From Paracoccaceae bacterium (GTDB lineage: Bacteria > Pseudomonadota > Alphaproteobacteria > Rhodobacterales > Rhodobacteraceae): a stretch of 11,560 nucleotides of DNA. Of this stretch, positions 6,489 to 11,560 are shown piece by piece. The notes under the pieces are model-generated. The model searched no databases. It was not told the DNA's origin and saw nothing but the letters and a program-made list of their open reading frames with translations. The stretch spans positions 1-11,560 of the forward strand of contig JAMWZF010000069.1 of NCBI GenBank assembly GCA_024304875.1, in the 5' to 3' direction. The first letter of the stretch is position 1, and every line of letters starts with the position of its first letter. Made by a program: the position numbers and the translations under genes.

Positions 6489-7348
6489 CCGCCCGCATGG
6501 AGCCCCGCACGATCACCCGCGACAGCCTGCCGGACCTGGGCAAAGGGCAGGGTCACAAGTTCGATCACGGCTCGTGCCTCGTCCTCTCCGGTCCGCCGGG
6601 GGCCGGCGGCGCAGCGCGGCTGGCGGCCCGGGCGGCGTTGCGGATCGGGGCGGGACTGGTCACCGTGGGCTGTCCGATCCGGGCGGTGCCGGAACATGCG
6701 GCGCAGCTGAACGCCATCATGGTGCGGCCCATCGACGGCGCGCCGGGCCTCAAGGAGGCGCTGGAGGACGAGCGGATCTCGGCGCTCTGCCTCGGCCCGG
6801 GACTTGGCCTCGGGCGCGGCACGCACGAGCTGGTCATGGCGGCACTGGCCTCCGGCAAGCCGGTGGTCCTCGATGCCGACGCGCTCAGCCGGTTCCAGCG
6901 GTCGCAGGAGGCGCTGTTCGACGCGCTGCACGGGCGCGCGGTGCTCACCCCGCACGGGGGCGAGTTCAAGCGGCTCTTTCCCGACCTCGCGGGTACGCCG
7001 GATCAAAGTCTCGACGCCAAGGTGACCGCGACGCGGGAGGCCGCCGCCCGTGCGGGCTGTACCGTGCTGCTCAAGGGGCCGGAGACGGTCATCGCCTCCC
7101 CGGACGGAACGTGCGGCGTCAATTCCGCCTCCGGCGGGCGTGCCGCACCCTGGCTGGCGACGGCCGGATCGGGAGACGTGCTGACCGGGATGATCGCCGG
7201 GCTGCTGGCGCGGGGTATGATGCCGCAGCAAGCTGCGGAAAGCGCCGCCTGGCTGCATACGGAATGCGCCCTGAGCTTCGGGCCGGGATTGATTGCCGAG
7301 GATATCCCGGAGGAACTGCCGAAGGTCTTTCGCGCGCAAGGTTTCTGA
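6485..7348 (+). CDS. nnrD: ADP-dependent NAD(P)H-hydrate dehydratase (stand-alone)
   Basis: NnrD uses ADP (in bacteria) to dehydrate S-NAD(P)HX back to NAD(P)H. The 287-residue protein is a ribokinase-like YjeF C-terminal domain with HKFDHG (residues 24-29), LGPGLG (103-108), VLDADAL (128-134), LTPHGGEFKRL (154-164), KGPET (197-201) and the catalytic, ADP-binding TAGSGDVLTG (226-235). All expected motifs are present. The ATG at 6485 overlaps the nnrE stop as ATGA, so translation probably reinitiates after nnrE; an ATG at 6497 is an alternative. The short N-terminal linker before HKFDHG is consistent with the interdomain linker of fused Nnr proteins, which points to fission of a fusion gene or an early-type separate arrangement. 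The gene converges with the Hint-domain gene 62 bases downstream. Confidence 0.93.
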   Translation: MTARMEPRTITRDSLPDLGKGQGHKFDHGSCLVLSGPPGAGGAARLAARAALRIGAGLVTVGCPIRAVPEHAAQLNAIMVRPIDGAPGLKEALEDERISALCLGPGLGLGRGTHELVMAALASGKPVVLDADALSRFQRSQEALFDALHGRAVLTPHGGEFKRLFPDLAGTPDQSLDAKVTATREAAARAGCTVLLKGPETVIASPDGTCGVNSASGGRAAPWLATAGSGDVLTGMIAGLLARGMMPQQAAESAAWLHTECALSFGPGLIAEDIPEELPKVFRAQGF

Positions 7349-7390
7349 CCGACGCACAGCCTGCTTCCGGGGCGCCGCAGGCGCGGGGGC

Positions 7391-7411
7391 AGGGCCTCGC
7401 CGCGCGGCCCT
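7391..7411 (+). terminator. Possible weak terminator between nnrD and the Hint gene
   Basis: AGGGCC (7391-7396) can pair with GGCCCT (7406-7411) around a 9-base loop between the two convergent genes; the second arm touches the stop codon of the minus-strand gene. There is no T tract on either side, so termination here would be inefficient or Rho-dependent. Confidence 0.3.
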
Positions 7412-7884
7412 CAGACCTCGGCCGAGGCCACCTCGAGACCGTCGGCGTAGAGGATGTGCTGGCGTTCGAAGAAGAGATCGTAGACGCGCACGCGGCGCTT
7501 GGTCCCCTCGGCGATGAACTCGCCATCGGCGAGGCGCCGCGCGGCGACGTTCACCGAGGATTTGCCGTACATCGCCCCGGCCCGCCAGTCGCGCACGTGA
7601 ATGCGGGTGCCGGGGGCGACGGCGGCGTCGCGGTCCGGGCGGGAGTGACCCAGCGAGCCGGCCTTGATCTCGATCGGGGCGATCTCGGCCTCTGCCATGC
7701 GGACGGCGCGCAGGATGGCCATGCCGGTGTCGCGGGTGATGATCCGATCGCCGGGTGCCAGATGCTCGACCGGCATTTCGCCGTCGAGGGTCATCACGGC
7801 TGTGCCGTTCAGAAGGCCGGTCAGGTCCTGTGCGCCGGTCTCGATCAACCGCGCGCCCGCAAGGGTGCGAAGGGTCGTGGTCAT
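7411..7884 (-). CDS. Hint-domain protein lacking the catalytic Cys and block-B His
   Basis: This 157-residue protein has the Hint (Hedgehog/intein) fold pattern of the short bacterial Hint_2 type. Visible blocks are LLNGTAVMTLDGEMPVEHLAPGD (start about residue 24), ITRDTG (49-54), IEIKAGSLG (71-79), a VAPGTRI segment (89-95), RDWRAGAMYG (98-107) and VYDLFFERQHILYADGLEVAS (134-154). Active Hint domains begin CFxxGT and have a block-B SPQHR. Here the Cys position is Gly23 and the His position is Thr94, so self-cleavage is not expected, although the later His143 remains. Its role is unknown; a structural or binding use of the fold is inference. There is no signal peptide. The ATG at 7884 has a weak GGGAA upstream. 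A hairpin and a TTGACA box lie in its leader. It is convergent with nnrD and divergent from tRNA-Leu. Confidence 0.75.
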   Translation of the reverse strand: MTTTLRTLAGARLIETGAQDLTGLLNGTAVMTLDGEMPVEHLAPGDRIITRDTGMAILRAVRMAEAEIAPIEIKAGSLGHSRPDRDAAVAPGTRIHVRDWRAGAMYGKSSVNVAARRLADGEFIAEGTKRRVRVYDLFFERQHILYADGLEVASAEV

Positions 7885-7911
7885 GGCGCGGTTCCCGCTC
7901 TTGTCTCTGCC

Positions 7912-7962
7912 CCGAAGCCGAAGGCTTTGGCTGCCTCCGTGTTTTGCGGCAGATTATGTCAA
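7912..7962 (-). promoter_or_regulatory. Leader hairpin and TTGACA box upstream of the Hint gene
   Basis: On the minus strand a perfect TTGACA lies at 7962-7957, about 75 bases before the start codon, but no convincing -10 hexamer follows at 16-18 bases. Downstream, CCGAAGCC (7912-7919) and GGCTTTGG (7923-7930) form an 8-bp stem with one G-U pair and a 3-base loop, 28 bases before the start. Promoter assignment is tentative. Confidence 0.35.
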
Positions 7963-8061
7963 GAATTGGTTTGCGTCATGCCGATTGTCGGGCGAAATCC
8001 CGGCGGTGCGGCGGAAATGCCCTTGCGGGTCAGCCCGAAGGAGGCAAGAAACCGGGTCGAT

Positions 8062-8146
8062 GCGGGTGTGGCGGAATTGGTAGACGCACCAGATTTAGGT
8101 TCTGGCGCCGCAAGGCGTGGGGGTTCGAGTCCCTTCACCCGCACCA
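8062..8146 (+). tRNA. tRNA-Leu (anticodon UAG)
   Basis: The acceptor stem GCGGGTG (8062-8068) pairs perfectly with CACCCGC (8136-8142), followed by discriminator A and an encoded CCA (8144-8146). The anticodon arm CCAGA-TTTAGGT-TCTGG places TAG at positions 34-36, reading CUA and, by wobble, other CUN codons. A long class II variable arm and the GGTTCGAGTCC T arm are present, as expected for leucine. It is 85 bases with CCA. No integrase or duplicated 3' end lies nearby, so I see no sign that it is an attachment site. Confidence 0.97.
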
Positions 8147-8164
8147 TCGACATCGACGGCGCAG

Positions 8165-8192
8165 CCGCGGAAGCGCTCCGGTGGACTGTTTT
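8165..8192 (+). terminator. Possible tRNA-Leu terminator
   Basis: CCGCGGA (8165-8171) can pair with TCCGGTGG (8177-8184) with one G-U pair and one bulged G around a 5-base loop, followed after ACTG by TTTT (8189-8192). The position, 18 bases after the tRNA, fits, but the hairpin is imperfect. Confidence 0.35.
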
Positions 8193-8221
8193 CGGGCTTC
8201 GATGCACCGAGCCGGGCGAGG

Positions 8222-8353
8222 GGCCGGCCGCCGTCGCCGGACAGCCGGCCGCCCGGTCCCGGTCGGAGCGACGCAGCTCCCAACAAAATCGGGGTTGAAG
8301 GCCCCATGCGCCCCGATTAGGAAGGCGCAAATTTGCAGGCCGGGTCCCCGGCC
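8222..8353 (+). promoter_or_regulatory. Structured region between tRNA-Leu and tig
   Basis: The 238 bases between tRNA-Leu and tig hold several dyads: GGCCGGC/GCCGGCC (8222-8228, 8244-8250); AATCGGGG/CCCCGATT (8287-8294, 8311-8318; 16-base loop); the palindrome GCAAATTTGC (8327-8336); and GGCCGG/CCGGCC with a GTCC loop (8338-8343, 8348-8353), 31 bases before the tig start. The GGGG at 8291 could pair instead with CCCC at 8302, inside the large loop, giving mutually exclusive structures. No open reading frame here looks real. The tig promoter must lie here unless tig is read through from the tRNA, but I cannot place it. A leader-RNA role is inference. Confidence 0.4.
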
Positions 8354-8384
8354 CGCCTGTCTTTCCCATTCCCAAGAGGGCCAC

Positions 8385-9716
8385 ATGAGCATCACCGAAA
8401 CCCTGAACGAGGGACTCAAGCGCGGCTACACCATCAACGTTCCCGCGGCCGACCTCGATTCCAAGGTCAACGCCAAGCTGGAAGAGGCGCGCCCCGAGAT
8501 CGAGATGAAGGGCTTTCGCAAGGGCAAGGTGCCGATGGCGCTTCTCAAGAAGCAGTTCGGCCAGCGGCTTCTTGGCGAAGTCATGCAGGAGACCGTCGAC
8601 GGCGCCCTGAACGATCACCTCGAGAACAGTGGCGACCGACCGGCCGTCCAGCCCGAGGTCAAGGTGACCAACGAGGACTGGAAGGAAGGCGACGACCTGA
8701 TCGTCGAGGTGACCTACGAAAAGCTGCCCGAGGTTCCCGAGGCCGACCTGTCGGACATCAAGATCGAGCGCCTGAAGGTCACGGCCGAGGACAAGGACGT
8801 GCAGGAGGCTCTCGAGACGCTGGCCGGCAATTCGCCCAGCTTCACCGACCGCAAGAAGGGCTCCAAGGCCAAGGACGGCGACCAGGTCGTGATCGACTTC
8901 CTCGGCAAGGTCGATGGCGAGCCCTTCGAGGGCGGCGCCGCCGAGGATTACCCGCTGACCCTGGGCTCGGGCTCGTTCATTCCCGGTTTCGAAGAGCAAC
9001 TTGTCGGCGTGAAGGTCGGCGACGAGAAGGCTGTCGAGGTCACCTTCCCCGAGCAGTACCAGGCCGAGCATCTGGCCGGGAAGGCGGCTGTCTTCGACGT
9101 GACGGTCAAGGCCGTCAAGGAAGCCAAGCCCGCCGAGATCGACGACGAACTGGCCAAGCGCTACGGCGCCGAGGACCTGGCCGCGCTGAAGTCGCAGATC
9201 TCCGACAGGCTCGAGTCCGAGTACGCCGGCGCCTCGCGCGCGGTGGCCAAGCGGTCGCTGCTGGACGCGCTGGACAAGAAGATCTCGTTCGACCTGCCGC
9301 CGACCCTGGTCGACGCCGAGGCCAAGCAGATCGCCCACCAGCTCTGGCACGAGGACAACCCGGACGTGCAGGGCCATAACCACGACGCCATCGAGCCGAC
9401 GGACGAGCACGTCAAGCTGGCCGAGCGCCGGGTGAAGCTGGGCCTCTTCCTCGCCGAGGTCGGCCAGCGTGCCGAGATCCAGGTGACCGATGCCGAGATG
9501 ACCCAGGCGGTGATGACCGAGGCCCGCAAGTACCCCGGGCAGGAGCGCCAGTTCTTCGAGTTCGTCCAACAGAACCCGCAGATGCGCCAGCAGTTGCAGG
9601 CCCCGATCTTCGAGGACAAGGTCATCGACCACATCTTCGAGCAGGCTGAAGTGACCGAGAAGGAGGTCTCGAAAGAGGAGCTCCAGAAGGCCGTCGAGAA
9701 GCTCGACGACGAGTGA
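8385..9716 (+). CDS. tig: Trigger factor (ribosome-associated chaperone, peptidyl-prolyl isomerase)
   Basis: Trigger factor docks at the ribosomal exit tunnel and shields nascent chains. The 443-residue protein has all three domains: an N-terminal ribosome-binding domain (about 1-115) with the docking signature GFRKGKVP (residues 43-50), an FKBP-type isomerase domain (about 150-245; GDQVVIDFLGKVDGEPFEGG and FIPGFEEQLVG stretches), and the helical C-terminal chaperone arms ending in an acidic tail. Length is normal for alphaproteobacteria. The ATG at 8385 follows AAGAGGG with four bases of spacing. The gene stands alone: the usual clpP-clpX-lon neighbours are absent downstream, where a strong terminator and an unrelated gene follow. 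Codon choice is strongly GC-ending, as expected for a highly expressed gene. Confidence 0.98.
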   Translation: MSITETLNEGLKRGYTINVPAADLDSKVNAKLEEARPEIEMKGFRKGKVPMALLKKQFGQRLLGEVMQETVDGALNDHLENSGDRPAVQPEVKVTNEDWKEGDDLIVEVTYEKLPEVPEADLSDIKIERLKVTAEDKDVQEALETLAGNSPSFTDRKKGSKAKDGDQVVIDFLGKVDGEPFEGGAAEDYPLTLGSGSFIPGFEEQLVGVKVGDEKAVEVTFPEQYQAEHLAGKAAVFDVTVKAVKEAKPAEIDDELAKRYGAEDLAALKSQISDRLESEYAGASRAVAKRSLLDALDKKISFDLPPTLVDAEAKQIAHQLWHEDNPDVQGHNHDAIEPTDEHVKLAERRVKLGLFLAEVGQRAEIQVTDAEMTQAVMTEARKYPGQERQFFEFVQQNPQMRQQLQAPIFEDKVIDHIFEQAEVTEKEVSKEELQKAVEKLDDE

Positions 9717-9761
9717 TCGCGGGGCCGCCGGGAGGGGGCCGCGATGCAATTCCAGACCGTT

Positions 9762-9794
9762 TGACCCCGGGGCATGCCCCGGGGTCATTTTTTT
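9762..9794 (+). terminator. Rho-independent terminator of tig
   Basis: A perfect 26-base palindrome (9762-9787; arms TGACCCCGGGGC and GCCCCGGGGTCA around AT) runs directly into seven T residues (9788-9794). A weaker hairpin, ATCGCGG/CCGCGAT (9716-9722, 9739-9745), overlaps the stop codon just upstream, so two hairpins stand in tandem. Confidence 0.93.
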
Positions 9795-9806
9795 ACCGAT
9801 TGATAA

Positions 9807-9846
9807 AAGAATCCTGTTGGGTTCTTGGCGGAAATCCGCTTACTCT
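9807..9846 (+). promoter_or_regulatory. Candidate promoter and hairpin before the small secreted protein gene
   Basis: TTGGGT (9818-9823) and TACTCT (9841-9846) are spaced 17 bases apart, 27 bases before the start codon, a plausible but weak sigma70-type promoter. AAGAATCC (9807-9814) pairs with GGGTTCTT (9819-9826) around TGTT with one G-U pair, overlapping the -35 box. The short gap after the tig terminator means the gene needs its own promoter here. Confidence 0.35.
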
Positions 9847-9873
9847 GCGCCATGCTTTCCACGGAGGGGTAAG

Positions 9874-10359
9874 ATGAAGCATATACTTTTTGCCGTTATG
9901 TGTTTGTTCGGCATGGCTTTTTCGGGAACCGCGGCGCAGGCCTGCCCGAATTTCAACATGGCGGCGGCCGAGGCCTACCGGGCCAGCGGCAGCCAGCTGC
10001 GCCAGCGGCAGGACTTCCGCGTCGTCGCAGGCGGCGAGAATTACATCTGGAACTGCCCGGGCATCAATCCGCAGTCCGACCGGGGCGCCGGATACTTCCC
10101 GACCCAGCCCGATTTCTCGTTCGATCTGTCGGGCATGAGCAGCCTGCAACTGGTGATTTCGGTCGTCAGCCAGTGTGACGCCGCCCTGCTGATCAACACC
10201 GGCGCGGTGAACTGGTATTACGACGACGATGACAACGGCAACCTCGACCCGCGGATCGTTCTGACCCGGCCGTCGAACGGACGGATCGACATCTGGATCG
10301 GCACCTACGACGGCGAATATTGCAACGCCGTGCTGTCGATGGAGACGTTCGGCCGCTGA
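9874..10359 (+). CDS. Small secreted protein with four cysteines and an acidic DDDDNGNLD loop
   Basis: The 161-residue protein has a signal peptide, MKHILFAVMCLFGMAFSGTA followed by AQA, with cleavage predicted after residue 23 so that the mature protein begins CPNF. It keeps four cysteines (24, 61, 101, 150), enough for two disulfides. The C-terminal half carries WYYDDDDNGNLDPRI (114-128) and RIDIWIGTY (137-145), a pattern that resembles the beta-sandwich pre-peptidase C-terminal type domains; the Asp/Asn run could bind calcium (inference). As I recall, similar Rhodobacteraceae proteins are sometimes labelled 'peptidase S1', but no His-Asp-Ser protease motif is visible, so I do not call it a protease. 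The ATG at 9874 follows GGAGGGG; the longer reading from 9817 would bury the signal peptide. It is a single-gene unit with its own terminator. Location is periplasmic or extracellular. Confidence 0.82.
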   Translation: MKHILFAVMCLFGMAFSGTAAQACPNFNMAAAEAYRASGSQLRQRQDFRVVAGGENYIWNCPGINPQSDRGAGYFPTQPDFSFDLSGMSSLQLVISVVSQCDAALLINTGAVNWYYDDDDNGNLDPRIVLTRPSNGRIDIWIGTYDGEYCNAVLSMETFGR

Positions 10360-10381
10360 TCTCCTCTTTTGTTCCGAGTTC

Positions 10382-10413
10382 AAGGCCGCGCCCGAAAGAG
10401 CGCGGCCTTTTTT
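10382..10413 (+). terminator. Rho-independent terminator after the small secreted protein gene
   Basis: A perfect 10-bp stem AAGGCCGCGC (10382-10391) / GCGCGGCCTT (10400-10409) with an 8-base loop is followed by a six-T run (10408-10413). It lies 22 bases after the stop and just before the end of the convergent cpdB gene; the minus-strand side lacks a T tract beyond TT. Confidence 0.92.
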
Positions 10414-10421
10414 CGTGTCGC

Positions 10422-11560
10422 TCAGAGCGTGATGCGGAAGAGGGCGAAGCCGGCGTCGTTCATGCCCGCTTCTTCCAGCGTGACGCCCGGCACCTCATCG
10501 GCATAGGCCGCGCCGGCGGGACCGGTCTCGAAAATCACCGTGGTGTCCTCCATCGGTGCGAAGGTCCAGTTGCCGTCGGCCTTGGGTCCGATGGTGCCCT
10601 GGTCCACGATGTAGCGGACGATCACGTCGCGGTTGGTGTCCGGCGCCTCGAGGATCGTGTTCTCGGGCGTCGCCCCGGGGAAGCTGCCGCCGCCGCCGGC
10701 CCGGTAGTTGTTCGTCGCGACGATGAACTCCTGCGCGGGGTCGATGGGGGCGCCGTCGTACTGCAGGTTCACGATCCGGCTCGCCTCGGGGTTCACCACC
10801 TCGCCATCGCGGTTGAACTTCGACGGCTGGGAGAGGTCGATCTGATAGGTGACCCCGTCGATGACGTCGAAGTTGTAGGACGGGAAGTCGGGGTTCAGCA
10901 GAACCGCGTCGGTCGCGCCGGGTTCAATCTGGTTGAACATGCCGGCGGAGCGTTCGAGCCACTCCTTCACCTCGGCCCCGGTGATCTTCACCGCGCGCAC
11001 GGTGTTGGGATAGAGGTAGAGGTCGGCCACGTTCTTGATCGCGACGTCACCGACCGGGACATCGGTGAAATACTCCGGCCCGCCCCGGCCCCCGGCCTTG
11101 AAGGGGGCGGCGGCGGAGAGGATCGGCAGGCCCTCGTTCTCGGTCCCGACCATCATCTGTTCGAGATACCAGCGCTGCGCGTTCGAGACGATCTGGACAG
11201 AGGGGTCGTCGGCCACCAGCGCGAAGTAGCTGTGCAGGGCGCTGTCGGTCTTACCTACGGCACGGCGGACGTAGTCGAGGGTGGCCTGGTGTTCCTCGGC
11301 GACACTCTCCAGCACCGGCTCGTAATCCTCGACCAGGGCGACCGTCTCGCCGTCGTCGTTGCGCATCGAGATGGGGCGCGCCTCGACCTCGTGGCTGGCG
11401 ACGCGCCATCCCTCGCCGTCGCGCTCCAGCAACAGGTCGATCAGGCCCATGTGGCTGCCCCAGAAGCCGGCCATGACGGCTGGCGTGCCGTTCAGCGTGC
11501 CGGCCTCCACGTCGGCGCCGGGCCATTCGGCGTAGGCGGGTCCGGGGAAGACCTGGTGGG
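10422..11560 (-). CDS. cpdB: 2',3'-cyclic-nucleotide 2'-phosphodiesterase/3'-nucleotidase, C-terminal part
   Basis: The gene is open at the right edge; 378 residues of its C-terminal part are visible against about 650 in E. coli CpdB. CpdB is a periplasmic metallophosphoesterase that opens 2',3'-cyclic nucleotides and removes the 3'-phosphate, helping scavenge phosphate and nucleosides. The first complete codon at the edge (11558-11556) is a His followed by QVFPGPAY, which fits the last His of the GHxH metal motif. Then come GTLNGTPAVMAGFWGSHMG, the 5'-nucleotidase C-terminal domain with NAQRWY, LPILSAAAPFKAGGRGG and LYLYPNTVRAVKITG, and the nucleotide-binding stretches YNFDVIDGVTYQIDL and ATNNYRAGGGGSFPG. 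A GTG at 11510 is not the start because the reading frame continues without a stop to the window edge. The C-terminal tail after the nucleotidase domain is complete, ending ALFRITL. It converges on the preceding gene's terminator. Confidence 0.93.
   Translation of the reverse strand, partial: HQVFPGPAYAEWPGADVEAGTLNGTPAVMAGFWGSHMGLIDLLLERDGEGWRVASHEVEARPISMRNDDGETVALVEDYEPVLESVAEEHQATLDYVRRAVGKTDSALHSYFALVADDPSVQIVSNAQRWYLEQMMVGTENEGLPILSAAAPFKAGGRGGPEYFTDVPVGDVAIKNVADLYLYPNTVRAVKITGAEVKEWLERSAGMFNQIEPGATDAVLLNPDFPSYNFDVIDGVTYQIDLSQPSKFNRDGEVVNPEASRIVNLQYDGAPIDPAQEFIVATNNYRAGGGGSFPGATPENTILEAPDTNRDVIVRYIVDQGTIGPKADGNWTFAPMEDTTVIFETGPAGAAYADEVPGVTLEEAGMNDAGFALFRITL

Noticed and set aside
6470..6500. 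Programmed frameshift joining nnrE and nnrD
   Set aside because: There is no slippery run at the overlap, and both proteins have complete motifs and a valid ATG, so coupled reinitiation explains the layout.
8062..8146. tRNA-Leu as an integration site of a mobile element
   Set aside because: There is no integrase and no repeat of the tRNA 3' end in the window, and the following gene is core tig.
7959..9788. A 609-codon open frame on the minus strand opposite tig
   Set aside because: It runs antisense through trigger factor, the tRNA and the tig terminator, with low-complexity Leu/Val/Gly/Asp content; it is a shadow of strong codon bias.
9874..9945. Lipoprotein signal in the small secreted protein
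   Set aside because: The residues before Cys24 are AAQA, lacking the Leu-x-Gly/Ala lipobox; ordinary signal peptidase cleavage after AQA fits better.

Overview
The window is GC-rich chromosomal DNA from an alphaproteobacterium, most likely a Rhodobacteraceae/Paracoccaceae member. The evidence is the divergent nnr / glnB-glnA block, a solo bioY, a DUF6314 gene, a short cysteine-less Hint-domain protein, a DUF3445 gene, and the protein sequences of GlnB, GlnA and trigger factor. I see no integrase, transposase, phage gene, CRISPR array or toxin-antitoxin pair, and no gene-free stretch longer than 300 bases. It reads as core chromosome, not an accessory island, and I found no clear new multi-gene system.

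Layout. Bases 84-1266 (+): a DUF6314 protein and the biotin transporter subunit BioY, ended by a hairpin. Bases 1357-3014 (+): a two-gene unit of a membrane-anchored endonuclease/exonuclease/phosphatase protein and a DUF3445 protein (haem-dependent oxidative N-demethylase family). Bases 3011-3730 (-): two small single-span membrane proteins of unknown function, the second meeting DUF3445 tail to tail with overlapping stop codons. Bases 3783-5647 (-): the nitrogen-control operon glnB-glnA with a strong terminator. Bases 5823-7348 (+): NAD(P)HX repair as two separate overlapping genes, nnrE and nnrD, divergent from glnB across 175 bases. Bases 7411-7884 (-): a degenerate Hint-domain protein. Bases 8062-9794 (+): tRNA-Leu(UAG), a structured leader, trigger factor tig and a terminator. 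Bases 9874-10413 (+): a small secreted four-cysteine protein with its own terminator. Bases 10422-11560 (-): the C-terminal part of periplasmic CpdB, running off the right edge.

How the genes relate. GlnB (PII) and glutamine synthetase form the central ammonium assimilation and sensing pair; GlnB keeps its uridylylation Tyr51 and GlnA its adenylylation Tyr397, so the usual covalent control is probably intact. NnrE epimerises and NnrD dehydrates damaged NAD(P)H hydrates. The remaining genes look like independent housekeeping or lineage-specific units. The points most worth a second look are the split nnr locus with its 4-base overlap, the Hint protein that has lost both catalytic positions, the orphan DUF3445 gene, the GTGC repeats in the glnB/nnrE divergent promoter region and the tig leader with alternative pairings.
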